Shown: positions 8,229 to 17,931, counted from the first letter of the stretch. The stretch is DNA of 64,000 nt from Saccharothrix syringae (GCF_009498035.1 NZ_CP034550.1:868001-932000); one strand, 5' to 3'. The notes: generated from the sequence alone by a model not told the origin. Translations and numbers: made by a program.

Positions 8229-8396
8229 ATGGCGGCCATGAAGCCCCGGACCGGCGACGGTCCCCTCGAGGTCACCAAGGAGGGGCGCGGCATCGTGATG
8301 CGCGTTCCGCTCGAGGGTGGTGGGCGCCTCGTCGTCGAGATGTCGGCGGACGAGGCCAACGCCCTGGGCGACGCCCTCAAGGCAGCCGCTGGCTGA
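8229..8396 (+). CDS. DUF3117 domain-containing protein
   Basis: A 55-residue protein starting MAAMKPRTGDGPLEVTKEGRG and continuing with RVPLEGGGRLVVEMSADEA. This is the highly conserved actinobacterial DUF3117 sequence (Rv1211 type). GGAGGGAGCACGCG supplies a ribosome-binding site. It is a single gene with a strong hairpin 29 bases after the stop. The function of the family is not established. It keeps its remembered place between tag and glgM, although PaaX/PaaG and a peptidase/lipoprotein pair have been inserted around it. Confidence 0.92.
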   Translation: MAAMKPRTGDGPLEVTKEGRGIVMRVPLEGGGRLVVEMSADEANALGDALKAAAG

Positions 8397-8424
8397 CCAG
8401 CCGGAGCGAGACAGCGTCGGGCGG

Positions 8425-8452
8425 GCCCCGGTCTCCACTGTGGAACCGGGGC
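8425..8452 (+). terminator. Rho-independent-type hairpin after DUF3117 gene
   Basis: Perfect outer stem GCCCCGGT/ACCGGGGC with an inner stem TCCAC/GTGGA separated by one bulged C and closing on a single T. There is no U-tract, as is usual in high-GC actinobacteria. It lies between the DUF3117 stop and the aminopeptidase start. Confidence 0.6.
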
Positions 8453-8521
8453 GTCGCCCTGTCGTGACCAGCAGTTTCCCCCGGGCCCGGCGCCCCGGGG
8501 ACGAGAAGTCGAGGAGCGCCC

Positions 8522-9973
8522 GTGCGAGCACCCCTGCCCACCCCGCTGGTCGCCGTCGAGGTGGCCACCACCCTCCGGCGGGGTGTGCCCGCGGTGCTCG
8601 TCGCGTTCGCGGGCGACCCGGCCAGACCCGGCCCGGGAGCCGGTGAGGGGCCCCTCCCCGACGAGGTCACCGGCAAGGCCGGCACCACGTCGAAGGTGGC
8701 GGGCACCTGGTACGCGGGCGTGGGCGACGGCGAGGTCGCCGACTGGCGCAAGGCCGGCGCGGCGCTGGTCCGGGCCCTGCACGGCGACGCCGAGCACGGC
8801 GGCCCCACCAGCTACGACGTCCGGCTGCCGCGGGACCTGCCGCCCGCCGCGGCCGAGGCGTTCACCCTCGGCGCGGCCCTGGGCGGCTACCGCTACAAGA
8901 TCACCGGAGCGGAGGAACCCAAGCGGGTGAAATCCCTCCGCCTGGTCACCGCCCCGGAGCTGGCGGACGCCGTGCGCCGGGCGGGCACCCTGGCCGCCGC
9001 CACCGCCCTGAGCCGCGACCTGGCCAACGCCCCGTCGAACGTGAAGGACCCGGCCTGGCTCGCGTCGGCCGCCGTCCGCGCGGCCCAGGGCGTCCCGGGC
9101 CTGCGCGTCGAGGTCCGCGACGAGCGCTGGCTGGCCGCCCACGACTTCGGCGGCGTCCTGGCCGTGGGCGGCGGCTCGTCCCGCCCGCCCAGGCTCGTCG
9201 AGCTCACCTGGGAGGGTGAGGCGAACGCCCCCCACCTGGTGCTGGTCGGCAAGGGCATCACCTTCGACACCGGCGGCATCTCCATCAAGCCCGCCGACGG
9301 CATGCACCTGATGCGCACGGACATGTCCGGCGGCGCCGCGGTGGTGTCCGCGCTGGTCGCCATAGCGCGCCTGGGCCTGCCGATCCGGGTGACCGGCCTC
9401 GTGCCCGCGGCGGAGAACCACGTGTCGGGTTCCGCCTACCGGCCGGGCGACGTGATCAAGCACTACGGCGGCAAGACCACCGAGGTGACCAACACGGACG
9501 CCGAGGGCAGGCTCGTGCTGGCCGACGCGCTCGCGTACGCGGTCGACACCCTGAAGCCCGACCACCTCGTGGACGTCGCCACCCTGACCGGCGCGATGAA
9601 GGTCACCCTGGGCCTGCGCACCGGCGGCCTGTTCGCCACCGACGACGACCTGGCCCGTCGGGTGGCGGAAGCCGGCCGGGCGGCGGGCGAGCAGTGGTGG
9701 CGCATGCCGCTGCCGGAGGACTTGGCGGAGGACGTGCGCAGCGACATCGCCGACGTGCGGCAGTGCCCCCCGGGCCCGGGTGGAATCACGGCGGCGCTGT
9801 TCCTGAAGGAGTTCACCGGCGGGGTGCCGTGGGCCCACCTGGACATCGCCGGGCCCGCGCGGGCCGACAAGACGTACGACGAGGTCGTACCGGGTGCGAC
9901 GGGGTTCGCCGCGCGGACGCTGGTGGAGCTGGCGGCGAGCTGGGGCGGGGGAGGGGCGGACACGATCGGGTGA
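8522..9973 (+). CDS. pepA: Leucyl aminopeptidase (M17 family)
   Basis: A 483-residue cytosolic zinc aminopeptidase. The C-terminal catalytic domain (about residue 180 on) shows VLVGKGITFDTGGISIKP with the metal-binding Lys and Asp, MRTDMSGGA, and the family signature NTDAEGRLVLADAL with the catalytic Arg. The N-terminal 160 residues form the macro-like domain. The GTG start follows GAGGAGCG. Cleavage of N-terminal Leu and other residues from peptides is established for the family. It stands alone between the DUF3117 gene and a low-complexity intergenic stretch. Confidence 0.95.
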   Translation: MRAPLPTPLVAVEVATTLRRGVPAVLVAFAGDPARPGPGAGEGPLPDEVTGKAGTTSKVAGTWYAGVGDGEVADWRKAGAALVRALHGDAEHGGPTSYDVRLPRDLPPAAAEAFTLGAALGGYRYKITGAEEPKRVKSLRLVTAPELADAVRRAGTLAAATALSRDLANAPSNVKDPAWLASAAVRAAQGVPGLRVEVRDERWLAAHDFGGVLAVGGGSSRPPRLVELTWEGEANAPHLVLVGKGITFDTGGISIKPADGMHLMRTDMSGGAAVVSALVAIARLGLPIRVTGLVPAAENHVSGSAYRPGDVIKHYGGKTTEVTNTDAEGRLVLADALAYAVDTLKPDHLVDVATLTGAMKVTLGLRTGGLFATDDDLARRVAEAGRAAGEQWWRMPLPEDLAEDVRSDIADVRQCPPGPGGITAALFLKEFTGGVPWAHLDIAGPARADKTYDEVVPGATGFAARTLVELAASWGGGGADTIG

Positions 9974-10331
9974 TCATCGGCGGAAGGTGTACGTAAACCG
10001 GGGGTTCGGCACTCGGTTGATCATGAGGAAACCGCAACCCCCGCCGACCACCCCTGAAACCGACGCCCGCCAACCCGCTCCGACGCCGACCACGCCGAGG
10101 CAGGCCAAGCGGAGGCCGACCGGCCCCAGCTCTCGATTCCAGCCCCAGCCCCAGACCCAGCCCCGACCTCGCCCAGCCCTGGCTCCGGCCAGTTCCAGCC
10201 CCAGCCAGCCCCGGCCCCGGCTTCAGACAGCCCCGGCCAGGCCCTGTCCGCGCCTGCCCTGCCCGCGCGCATGGCCCCCACCCCTGCCCCCAACTCCACC
10301 CCACCAGCCAAAACACCCCCCGAGCCGCAGC
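9974..10331. repeat. Gene-free C-rich low-complexity tract with G-quadruplex potential on the minus strand
   Basis: 358 bases between convergent pepA and a lipoprotein gene. From about 10138 the plus strand is dominated by degenerate CCAGCCC units. At 10275-10302 it reads CCCCC-A-CCCC-TG-CCCCC-N7-CCCC, so the minus strand carries four G-runs with loops of 7, 2 and 1 bases, a textbook G-quadruplex pattern. Open frames here have proline- or glycine-rich low-complexity translations and are not credible genes. It may serve as a transcription barrier between the convergent genes. Confidence 0.6.
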
Positions 10332-11708
10332 TCAGAAGTCCAGCCCCACCACCCCGGCCTCCCCACCGCTGACCGCCACCGCCCCCAGCTGCGGCAACGT
10401 CACCACCCCCGCCATCACCGAGAACCGCACCGAGCGCACGTCCTCCGGCACCTCGAACACCGCCGCCGCGGGCAACAGCTCACCCCCGTAGCGGGCACCC
10501 ACGAACGGCGCCCGGCTCCCGTCCGGCAGCTCGACCACCAGCAACCCCGCCGTCGCCCACGCCCCCACGACCGCAGGCAGCCCGTGCCCGCGCAACCGCA
10601 GCTCCAGCAGGGCCTTGCCGGGCGCCGCGGTGGCCAGTTCGTACTGGTCGCTGAACGCCACCGGTCGCTGGCGCCCCAGCCTGGCCCGCACGACCTCGAC
10701 CGACCCGGCCGCGGTCCCCACCGACACCGGCGTCGACACCGACGTCGCCTCGGGGCCCGGCCCCCGCCGCAGCACCCCCGCCGCCGCGCCGAGGACCTGC
10801 CCGGACGGCACCTCGACCCGCTGCTCCAGCGACTTGGCCCCCACGGTGTTGAGCACCAGCGCCTCGGCCCCGCCCCCGGCCGGCACCGTGTACACCACCA
10901 GCACCGACCCGCGGTCGGGCAACCGGTCCGCGGGCAGCCGGTGCCGCCGCCCGGGCACCTCCAGCGACAGCTCCGGCGGCTGCGGCAGCCAGCCGCGCCA
11001 CGGGGTCTGGCCGAACGCCGAGTCGACCTCGCCGTGCCGGGTCACGTCCAGCCGCAGCACGCGCAGCTCCACGCCGTGCTCCGCGCGCAGCTCCCCGGCC
11101 TCCGTCGGCCACGCCGCGGGCCTCGCGTACCCGGTGACCCGCACTTCGAGCTGGTCGTCACGCACAAAAGCGGACGCGGCGTCCACTTGAGCCCCGACGT
11201 CCGGCAGCACCGCCAGGAAGTCCGGCCCCGCCTCGCCCACGCCCCGGTCCGCCGCGATCTCGCGCCCGTCCGTGCGCACCAGCTTCCCCACCGGCGCGCT
11301 GCGCGCTCCGGTCGCGGGCACCTGGGGCGGCTGCACCTCCAACCGCACCCCGCCGTCGCTCCGGTCGACCGCCTTGAGCGGCACCGGCACCCAGTCGGGC
11401 GCGGGCGCCGTGCCGGGCACCTGCACGGGACCGCACCACAGCCGGGTGTCCACCTCGAACGCCCGACCGGTCCGGGCGAACCAGCAGCTCACCGCCTCCG
11501 GACCGGTGCGCGCCACGTACCCGAACGACAGCGTGTAGCTCAGCTCCGCCTCGGCCAGCACCTGCAACCCGGTCGCGTCGAGGACCGGCATGCCCTCGAT
11601 GGTCAACCGCACCCGCTCGGTGCTGAACGCCGGTGTCGCGCACGCGGCGGTCAGCACCACCAGCAGGAGGGCGCCCCATCGCGTTGCCACTGCCAGTAGT
11701 CGCTTCAC
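10332..11708 (-). CDS. Predicted lipoprotein of unknown function
   Basis: A 458-residue exported protein. It has a signal peptide with Lys-Arg start (MKRLLAVATRWGALLLVVL) and the lipobox LTAAC with the lipidated Cys at residue 23. The rest is beta-rich with no recognised catalytic motif; short repeats of Val/Arg-rich strands suggest several immunoglobulin-like or jelly-roll domains. The GTG start is followed directly by the signal, so it is secure. It is a single gene between pepA and glgM, absent from the remembered mycobacterial order. I do not recognise the family. Confidence 0.8.
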   Translation of the reverse strand: MKRLLAVATRWGALLLVVLTAACATPAFSTERVRLTIEGMPVLDATGLQVLAEAELSYTLSFGYVARTGPEAVSCWFARTGRAFEVDTRLWCGPVQVPGTAPAPDWVPVPLKAVDRSDGGVRLEVQPPQVPATGARSAPVGKLVRTDGREIAADRGVGEAGPDFLAVLPDVGAQVDAASAFVRDDQLEVRVTGYARPAAWPTEAGELRAEHGVELRVLRLDVTRHGEVDSAFGQTPWRGWLPQPPELSLEVPGRRHRLPADRLPDRGSVLVVYTVPAGGGAEALVLNTVGAKSLEQRVEVPSGQVLGAAAGVLRRGPGPEATSVSTPVSVGTAAGSVEVVRARLGRQRPVAFSDQYELATAAPGKALLELRLRGHGLPAVVGAWATAGLLVVELPDGSRAPFVGARYGGELLPAAAVFEVPEDVRSVRFSVMAGVVTLPQLGAVAVSGGEAGVVGLDF

Positions 11709-11786
11709 TACCTGAAAGAGGCATTTGTGCCCTTGAGGGTTGCCCCCAACCGGGTGTGATGAATGTCACGCTACATCATTAAACGG

Positions 11787-12950
11787 TTACTTAACGTTGT
11801 TAAGCGCCGCCCGGTACACCTCCACCGTCCGCTCCGCCACCGCGGCCCAGGAGAAGTCCCGCACCGCCCGCTCCCGCCCGGCCGCGCCGAACGCCGCCGC
11901 CCGCGCCGGGTCGCCCAGCACCTCGTTCACGGCGTCCGCCAGCCCCGCCCGGAACGCGTCCGCGTCCGCCTCGTCGTAGTGCACCAGCAACCCGGTCTCC
12001 CCGTGCACCACCACCTCCGGGATGCCGCCCACGTCCGACGCCACCACGGCCGTCCCGCACGCCATCGCCTCCAGGTTCACGATCCCCAGCGGCTCGTACA
12101 CCGACGGGCACACGAACACCGTCGACCGGCTCAGGACCTGCCTGACCTCCTCCGCGGGCAGCATCTCCCGGATCCAGAACACCCCGGGCCGCGCCGCCGC
12201 CAGGGCCGCCACCGCCTCCCGCGTCTCCTCGGCGATCTCCGGCGTGTCCGGCGCGCCCGCGCACAGCACGACCTGCGCGTCCGCCGAGATCCGGTGCGCG
12301 GCGGCGACCAGGTGCCCCAGCCCCTTCTGCCGCGTGATCCGCCCGACGAACGTCACGATCGGCCGCCCGGGGTCGATGCCGTGCCGCTCCAGCGCGTCGG
12401 TGCCCGGCACCGGGCGGTACGCCTCCGCGTCGATGCCGTTGCGCACGACGTGCACCCGCGCCGGGTCCAGCGCCGGGTAGCAGTCCAGCACGTCGGCCCG
12501 CATGCCCTCGCTCACCGCGATCACCGCGTCCGCCGCCTCGTACGCGGTGCGCTCCACCCACGACGACACCCGATACCCGCCGCCCAGCTGCTCGGCCTTC
12601 CACGGCCGCCGCGGCTCCAGGGAGTGCGCGGTCACCACGTGCGGGATGCCGTGCAGCAGCTTGGCCAGGTGCCCGGCCATGTTCGCGTACCAGGTGTGGG
12701 AGTGCGCGACCTGCACGTCGCCCAGCGCCGCCGCCATCCCCAGGTCCACCGACAGCGTGGCGAGCGCGGCGTTGGCGCCCTCCAGCCCGGGGGCCGGGTC
12801 GTGCGCCCGCGCGTCGGCCCGCGGCCCGCCGAAGGCGTGCACGTCCACGTCGACCAGCTCGCGCAACCGCGGCACCAGGAAACCGACGTGCACCCCCGCC
12901 CCGCCGTACACCTCGGGCGGGTACTCACGTGTCAGCAGTCCGATTCGCAC
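11787..12950 (-). CDS. glgM: GT4 glycogen synthase / maltose-1-phosphate synthase (actinobacterial GlgA/GlgM)
   Basis: A 387-residue retaining glycosyltransferase of two Rossmann-like domains. It starts MRIGLLTREYPPEVYGGAGVH; donor-binding GRITRQKG and the C-domain EPLGIVNLEAMACG motif with EX7E spacing are typical of GT4 actinobacterial GlgA. In mycobacteria the orthologue (Rv1212c) makes maltose-1-phosphate from ADP-glucose for the GlgE alpha-glucan route. Divergent from glgC, which supplies ADP-glucose, across 91 bases. The palindrome CTTAAC-GTT-GTTAAG at the 3' end is made of the final codons rather than being a separate terminator. Symbol glgA would be equally acceptable. Confidence 0.9.
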   Translation of the reverse strand: MRIGLLTREYPPEVYGGAGVHVGFLVPRLRELVDVDVHAFGGPRADARAHDPAPGLEGANAALATLSVDLGMAAALGDVQVAHSHTWYANMAGHLAKLLHGIPHVVTAHSLEPRRPWKAEQLGGGYRVSSWVERTAYEAADAVIAVSEGMRADVLDCYPALDPARVHVVRNGIDAEAYRPVPGTDALERHGIDPGRPIVTFVGRITRQKGLGHLVAAAHRISADAQVVLCAGAPDTPEIAEETREAVAALAAARPGVFWIREMLPAEEVRQVLSRSTVFVCPSVYEPLGIVNLEAMACGTAVVASDVGGIPEVVVHGETGLLVHYDEADADAFRAGLADAVNEVLGDPARAAAFGAAGRERAVRDFSWAAVAERTVEVYRAALNNVK

Positions 12951-13041
12951 GGGCTCACCGTAACCCCGCGGAGTCGGGCGGCCGGGTGACGCGCCGGCTC
13001 GCCGTTGGTGGGGCGGTGCTCACCCGGTTAGGGTCTTCGCC

Positions 13042-14256
13042 GTGAAGGGGCAACCGCACGTCCTGGGAATTGTCCTCGCCGGTGGCGAAGGCAAACGGTT
13101 GTGGCCGCTGACCGCCGACCGGGCGAAACCGGCGGTGCCCTTCGGCGGGAACTACCGGCTGGTGGACTTCGTCCTGTCCAACCTGGTGAACGCGGGCTTC
13201 GTCAAGCTCTGCGTGCTCACCCAGTACAAGTCCCACTCCCTGGACCGGCACATCTCCACCACGTGGCGGCTGTCCAACGTGCTGGGCCAGTACGTCACGC
13301 CGGTGCCGGCGCAGCAGCGGCTGGGCCCGCGCTGGTACACCGGCAGCGCGGACGCCATCTTCCAGTCGCTCAACCTCGTCAACGACGAGAAGCCGGAGCA
13401 CGTGGTGGTGTTCGGCGCCGACCACGTCTACCGGATGGACCCCGGCCAGATGGTGCAGCAGCACGTCGAGACCGGCGCGGGCGTCACCGTCGCGGGCATC
13501 CGGGTGCCGCGGGCCGAGGCCAAGGCGTTCGGGTGCATCGACTCCGACGAGTTCGGGCAGATCACCCGGTTCCTGGAGAAGCCGTCCGACCCGCCGCACG
13601 TGCCCGGCGACCCGGCGGTCACGTTCGCGTCGATGGGCAACTACGTGTTCACCACGGAGGCCCTGATCGAGGCGCTGCGCGCGGACGCGGCCAACCCCGA
13701 CTCCGACCACGACATGGGCGGCGACATCATCCCGATGCTCGTCGACCAGGGCCGCGCGCACGTCTACGACTTCGCCGACAACGTCGTGCCGGGCGAGACC
13801 GACCGGGACCGCGGGTACTGGCGGGACGTGGGCACCGTGGACGCCTACTACGAGGCCCACATGGACCTGGTGTCGGTGCACCCGGTGTTCAACATCTACA
13901 ACCGGGCGTGGCCGATCCGGACCGCGACGCCGCCGCTGCCGCCGGCGAAGTTCGTCGCGGGCGGCAGCGCGGAGGACTCGATGGTGGGGCCGGGGTCGAT
14001 CATCTCCGGCACCGTGCACGGGTCGGTGCTGTCGTCGGACGTGGTGGTGGAGTCCGGGTCGGTGGTCCAGGGGAGCGTGCTGCTGCCCGGCGTGCGGATC
14101 GGCCGCGGCGCGGTGGTGCGGCGGGCGATCCTGGACAAGAACGTCGTGGTGCCCGACGGCGCGCTGATCGGCGTGGACCCGGCGATGGACCGGCAGCGGT
14201 ACACGGTTTCAGCCGGTGGTGTGACCGTGCTGGGCAAGAACGTCACGGCCGAGTGA
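13042..14256 (+). CDS. glgC: Glucose-1-phosphate adenylyltransferase
   Basis: A 404-residue ADP-glucose pyrophosphorylase: glucose-1-phosphate plus ATP gives ADP-glucose. Seen: nucleotide-binding [29 protein letters not shown], the metal/product motif [10 protein letters not shown], substrate-binding FLEKPSDPP, and a C-terminal left-handed beta-helix (hexapeptide-like [16 protein letters not shown]). Length is standard. The GTG at 13042 is the natural start because the nucleotide-binding strand begins eight residues later. Divergent to glgM, so both may share a control region. A hairpin directly follows the stop. Confidence 0.96.
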   Translation: MKGQPHVLGIVLAGGEGKRLWPLTADRAKPAVPFGGNYRLVDFVLSNLVNAGFVKLCVLTQYKSHSLDRHISTTWRLSNVLGQYVTPVPAQQRLGPRWYTGSADAIFQSLNLVNDEKPEHVVVFGADHVYRMDPGQMVQQHVETGAGVTVAGIRVPRAEAKAFGCIDSDEFGQITRFLEKPSDPPHVPGDPAVTFASMGNYVFTTEALIEALRADAANPDSDHDMGGDIIPMLVDQGRAHVYDFADNVVPGETDRDRGYWRDVGTVDAYYEAHMDLVSVHPVFNIYNRAWPIRTATPPLPPAKFVAGGSAEDSMVGPGSIISGTVHGSVLSSDVVVESGSVVQGSVLLPGVRIGRGAVVRRAILDKNVVVPDGALIGVDPAMDRQRYTVSAGGVTVLGKNVTAE

Positions 14257-14258
14257 AA

Positions 14259-14279
14259 GGCGGGGGCCCGGCCCCCGCC
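14259..14279. terminator. Bidirectional hairpin between glgC and the O-methyltransferase gene
   Basis: Perfect 9-bp stem GGCGGGGGC/GCCCCCGCC with loop CCG starting three bases after the glgC stop. It lies between two convergent genes and could serve both. Confidence 0.65.
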
Positions 14280-14280
14280 C

Positions 14281-14907
14281 TCACCCCGTCCTCGCGGCCA
14301 CCAGCAGCCCGTCGCCCAGCGGCAGGATCACCGGCACCAGCCGGTCGTCGTCGCGGACCGACCGGGCCACCTCCCGCATCGCCACCGTGTCCGCGTCCCG
14401 GTGCGACGGGTCGACCACCCGCCCGTGCCACAGCACGTTGTCGAACGCGATCACCCCGCCCGGCCGCAGCAGCCGCACGCCTTCCTCCAGGTACCGGGGG
14501 TACTCGGCCTTCGCCGCGTCGACGAACACCAGGTCGTAGGCCCCGTCGGCCAGCCGCGGCAGGACGTCCAGCGCCCGCCCGGTGATCAGCCGCGTCCGCG
14601 ACACCGCCACCCCGGCCTCCGCGAACGCCACCCGCGCCGCCCGCTGGTGCTCCGGCCGCACGTCGATCGAGGTCAGCACCCCGCTCGCGGGCATGCCGCC
14701 GAGCAGGTACAGGGCGCCGACGCCCGCACCGGTGCCGACCTCCACCACGGCCCTGGCCCGCAGCGCCGCCGCCAGGAAGCGCAGCGCCGCGCCGCCACCG
14801 GCCCCGATCGGCACGCAGCCCAGCTCGGCGCCGCGGGCCCGGGCGGCCGTCAGCACGGCGTCCTCGGGCAGGTAGTGCTCCACGTACTCGCGCGTAGGCG
14901 CATCCAC
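14281..14907 (-). CDS. Class I SAM-dependent O-methyltransferase (catechol/caffeoyl-CoA type)
   Basis: A 208-residue methyltransferase. The SAM site VVEVGTGAGVGALYL (motif I), the acidic end of strand 2 in LTSIDVRPEH, and metal/substrate motif YDLVFVDAAKAEYPRYLEE followed by LRPGGVIAFDNVLW are diagnostic of the cation-dependent O-methyltransferase-3 family. The natural substrate is unknown. From recall, the mycobacterial orthologue Rv1220c lies immediately upstream of, and divergent from, sigE, exactly as here. Its start region therefore faces the sigE promoter across 209 bases. Confidence 0.9.
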   Translation of the reverse strand: MDAPTREYVEHYLPEDAVLTAARARGAELGCVPIGAGGGAALRFLAAALRARAVVEVGTGAGVGALYLLGGMPASGVLTSIDVRPEHQRAARVAFAEAGVAVSRTRLITGRALDVLPRLADGAYDLVFVDAAKAEYPRYLEEGVRLLRPGGVIAFDNVLWHGRVVDPSHRDADTVAMREVARSVRDDDRLVPVILPLGDGLLVAARTG

Positions 14908-15116
14908 AGCACGAAGGCTAACGCCGGAGGCGGCCGTCCGGGACCGACTGGGCGAAGCCGTGATTCTCAGCCTGCTCTCAGCACCTTCTCACCATCGTTA
15001 TAAGCGGACCGGTCAACCTGGTTCCAGTGCAGGACCAACGGGGAACATGTGAGGTACGCCGAGCGTTGACCCGTGCAGCAGGGCGAGCCAGCCCACTGGA
15101 GGTGCTCAACCCCCCT

Positions 15117-15695
15117 ATGCCGAAGCAGCCGACCGCCCCCGCGCCGACCGCGCCCATCGAGGACGCGGAGTGGACCGTCCCCTCGTGGGACCAGGTCGTG
15201 CGCGAGCACGCCGACCGGGTCTACCGGCTGGCCTACCGCCTCACCGGCAACCAGCACGACGCCGAGGACCTCACCCAGGAGACGTTCATCCGGGTGTTCC
15301 GCTCCCTCGCGTCGTACAAGCCCGGCACGTTCGAGGGCTGGCTGCACCGCATCACCACGAACCTGTTCCTCGACATGGCCCGCCGCCGCTCGCGCGTGCG
15401 CATGGAGGCCCTGCCCGAGGAGCAGGACCGGATCGCGGGCGACGACCCGAGCCCCGAGGAGGTCTACGACGAGACCCACCTCGACCCGGAGCTGCAGGCC
15501 GCCCTGGACGAGCTGCCGCCGGAGTTCCGCGCGGCCGTGGTGCTGTGCGACGTCGAGGGCCTCTCCTACGAGGAGATCGGTGCCACCCTGGGCATCAAAC
15601 TGGGTACGGTGAGGAGCAGGATCCACCGGGGCCGCCAGGCCCTGCGGTTGGACATGGAACGCCGTCGGGGTCTTGTTCGGGAGGACTCTGCATGA
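15117..15695 (+). CDS. sigE: ECF RNA polymerase sigma factor SigE
   Basis: Region 2 ([19 protein letters not shown] then [11 protein letters not shown]) and region 4 ([15 protein letters not shown] then [12 protein letters not shown]) are nearly identical to mycobacterial SigE as I recall it. ATG 15117 gives 192 residues; the frame is open upstream to 15027 and mycobacterial SigE also has alternative starts, so a longer form is possible. SigE directs the envelope/surface-stress regulon. The stop overlaps the ATG of the anti-sigma gene (ATGA), and htrA and tatB follow, so the stress sensor, protease and export genes are one neighbourhood. A TATAAG at 14999-15004 is a possible -10 element. Confidence 0.95.
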   Translation: MPKQPTAPAPTAPIEDAEWTVPSWDQVVREHADRVYRLAYRLTGNQHDAEDLTQETFIRVFRSLASYKPGTFEGWLHRITTNLFLDMARRRSRVRMEALPEEQDRIAGDDPSPEEVYDETHLDPELQAALDELPPEFRAAVVLCDVEGLSYEEIGATLGIKLGTVRSRIHRGRQALRLDMERRRGLVREDSA

Positions 15696-16285
15696 CAGAG
15701 GTGCGAGGTTGGCAACTGCCCGAGCAGCACCTGCTGCCCGACGCGGTGGTCGCCTTCGTCGACGGTGAGCTGTCCACCTCGGCGCACAACCGGGCCGCCG
15801 CGCACCTGGCGCGCTGCCCGTTCTGCGCGGCCGAGGCGTACTCGCAGCAGCAGGCGCGCTCCGCCGTGCGCGCCGCGCCGACCCCGTGCGCGCCCGCCGG
15901 CCTGCTGGCCAGGCTGGGCGCGATCCCGGAGCAGGTCGAGCTGCCCAGCGCGCCCGACAACCTCGCCGTCACCGAGGACGGCCAACTGGTCACCGTGCAG
16001 CGGCCCGACCGCGCCGCCGCCTTCGGCTCCGGTCCCGTGCTGGGGCAGAGCCGCCCTTTCGGCACCGGCGGTAGCCGCTTCGGCAGCCGCGCCCGCCAGG
16101 GCGCCGGTGTCGTGGTCTCCGGGCTCATGCTGGGCGCCCTCGCCCTGGTCGTGCCCGCCGGCGAGGACCCGGCACCCACGCCCGCCTCCGGCACCACCCC
16201 GCCGCTCACGCCCGCCGTCGCGCCGACGCTGACCGGCGCCGACCGGGCCGACGCGCTGCGCCCCGTGGCCGACCTGGGCCGCTGA
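15692..16285 (+). CDS. rseA: Zinc-binding anti-sigma factor RseA-like
   Basis: A 197-residue protein. The N-terminal anti-sigma domain carries the zinc anti-sigma motif H-x3-C-x2-C (HLARCPFC near residue 40) preceded by [14 protein letters not shown] hydrophobic stretch ([17 protein letters not shown], about residues 134-150) may be a membrane anchor, and the tail is Pro/Thr-rich. It would bind and silence SigE until released by oxidation or proteolysis. It overlaps sigE by four bases, fixing ATG 15692 as the start. Family known from Rv1222. Confidence 0.9.
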   Translation: MTEVRGWQLPEQHLLPDAVVAFVDGELSTSAHNRAAAHLARCPFCAAEAYSQQQARSAVRAAPTPCAPAGLLARLGAIPEQVELPSAPDNLAVTEDGQLVTVQRPDRAAAFGSGPVLGQSRPFGTGGSRFGSRARQGAGVVVSGLMLGALALVVPAGEDPAPTPASGTTPPLTPAVAPTLTGADRADALRPVADLGR

Positions 16286-16353
16286 CGGCGACTTCACCGC
16301 TCAGGGGGCACGATTGTCCCGCGAAGGTGTTGCGTGACGACGTGCGGGGAGCG

Positions 16354-17880
16354 ATGAGCGAGCCAGAACAGGGCAACGGGACCCCCAGGTCGGGAGTCGA
16401 CGACGGGGCGCACCGCAGGCTCGCGCCCCGCCCGCTCGCCCGCCCGGCCGTGGACCCCGGCCAGGCCGCCGTGTTCGGCAGGCCCCGGGGGGTGCCGGGC
16501 GCGTTCGGCGCCGACCGCCCCGTCCTGGGCGGCAACGGCGCGGTCCGCCTGGCACCGCCACCGCCCGAGGCGCTGGCCACCGCATTCGGCAGGCCCGACG
16601 GCGACGCCGGCACGCGCCTGCAGCGCCCGCCGCTGGACCTGCACGGCGAGCCCGAGGTGGAGCCCGTCTTCTGGGAGGGCAGGCCCGCGGGCGACGCGTG
16701 GCGCGACCCCGGCGCGTCCGCGGTGATCGGACCGCCCGCCGTGACCGAGGAGGCACCCGCCGAGGCCGAGGCCGCCGCCCGGCCCGGACCCCGGCTCAGC
16801 GTGCCGGAACTGCTGTTCGGGCGGCGCGTGAAGCCCACCGCCCTGGGGCTGCTGCTCGTGGTGGCGCTGCTGGTCGGCGCGGCCGGCGGCGTGGTGGGCT
16901 GGCTGCTGGGCCGCATCGGCAACCCGCTGACCGACGGCGGCGTGACGCTGGCCGAGGTCAAGCCCGCCAAGGAGCGCCCCGTCGGCTCGGTCGCCGACAT
17001 CGCGGGCCGGGTCACGCCCAGCGTGGTGTCCATCGAGTTCAAGGGCGCCAACGTCGCGGGCGTCGGCTCCGGCGTGGTCATCGACGGCGCCGGCTACGTG
17101 CTCACCAACGACCACGTGGTCGCCCCGGCCGTGCAGGACACCTCGGCCAAGCTGACCGTGGTGTTCACCGACGGCAAGCGGGCCGTGGCGCAGGTCGTGG
17201 GCCGCGACGCCAAGACCGACCTCGCGGTGGTCAAGGTCGACGTGGAGAACCCGACCGTGCTCCAGTTCGGCGACTCCGACGAGCTGGCCGTGGGCGACAC
17301 GGTGCTGGCCATCGGCTCGCCGCTGTCGCTGTCCAACACCGTCACCGAGGGCATCGTCAGCGCCCTGCACCGCCCCGTGACCGCGGCGGGCGAGAACGGC
17401 GGCCCCCAGGTCACCTACGACGCGATCCAGACCGACGCCGCCATCAACCCCGGCAACTCCGGCGGCGCGCTGGTCGACTCGTCCGGGGCGCTGGTCGGCA
17501 TCAACTCCTCGATCCGCACCGAGACCGGCGGCTCGGTCGGCCTCGGGTTCGCCATCACCGGCAACTACGCGCGCAAGATCTCCCAGGCCCTCATCCGCGA
17601 GGGCCAGGTCAAGCACGCCGAGATGAACGTCAACGTGCGGTCGGCGTCGGCGGAGACGGCCGAGGGCGCGCAGGTGCAGAACGTCCCCGAGGGCGGCGCG
17701 GCCGCGGCGGCCGGCGTCGAGGAGGGTGACGTGATCATCCGGGTGGGTGACCGGTTGGTGCGCAATGCCGCAGAGTTGACCGTCGCGGTAAGGGACCGTG
17801 AAATCGGCGAGACGGTACCGGTGGTGCTGGTCAGGCAGGGTCGGGAACTCACCGTGCAGGTAACCCTGCGGTCCGACTGA
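16354..17880 (+). CDS. htrA: Trypsin-like serine protease HtrA/DegP with PDZ domain
   Basis: 508 residues from ATG 16354 (GGGGAG upstream; GTG 16327 is an alternative). Order of parts: a disordered Pro/Arg-rich cytoplasmic region of about 155 residues, a transmembrane helix (LGLLLVVALLVGAAGGVVG), then a periplasm-side protease with catalytic His in LTNDHVV (about 254), Asp in KTDLAVV (about 288) and Ser in NPGNSGGAL (about 369), and a C-terminal PDZ domain. It degrades or senses misfolded envelope proteins. Adjacent to sigE-rseA, the remembered Rv1223 arrangement, and probably SigE-regulated. Confidence 0.95.
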   Translation: MSEPEQGNGTPRSGVDDGAHRRLAPRPLARPAVDPGQAAVFGRPRGVPGAFGADRPVLGGNGAVRLAPPPPEALATAFGRPDGDAGTRLQRPPLDLHGEPEVEPVFWEGRPAGDAWRDPGASAVIGPPAVTEEAPAEAEAAARPGPRLSVPELLFGRRVKPTALGLLLVVALLVGAAGGVVGWLLGRIGNPLTDGGVTLAEVKPAKERPVGSVADIAGRVTPSVVSIEFKGANVAGVGSGVVIDGAGYVLTNDHVVAPAVQDTSAKLTVVFTDGKRAVAQVVGRDAKTDLAVVKVDVENPTVLQFGDSDELAVGDTVLAIGSPLSLSNTVTEGIVSALHRPVTAAGENGGPQVTYDAIQTDAAINPGNSGGALVDSSGALVGINSSIRTETGGSVGLGFAITGNYARKISQALIREGQVKHAEMNVNVRSASAETAEGAQVQNVPEGGAAAAAGVEEGDVIIRVGDRLVRNAAELTVAVRDREIGETVPVVLVRQGRELTVQVTLRSD

Positions 17881-17931
17881 CGGCTACGCTGGGGAACGGG
17901 CGGGAACCGGGCGCGGAAGGCGGGCAGGCGG

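Noticed and set aside
7064..9838. A 924-codon minus-strand frame
   Set aside because: It crosses the leucyl aminopeptidase, the DUF3117 gene and PaaX in the wrong frame or strand; the composition is Arg/Gly/Ala-rich shadow text.
11786..11815. CTTAAC-GTT-GTTAAG as a terminator of glgM
   Set aside because: The palindrome consists of the last sense codons and the stop, with a weak AT stem; not supported as a terminator.
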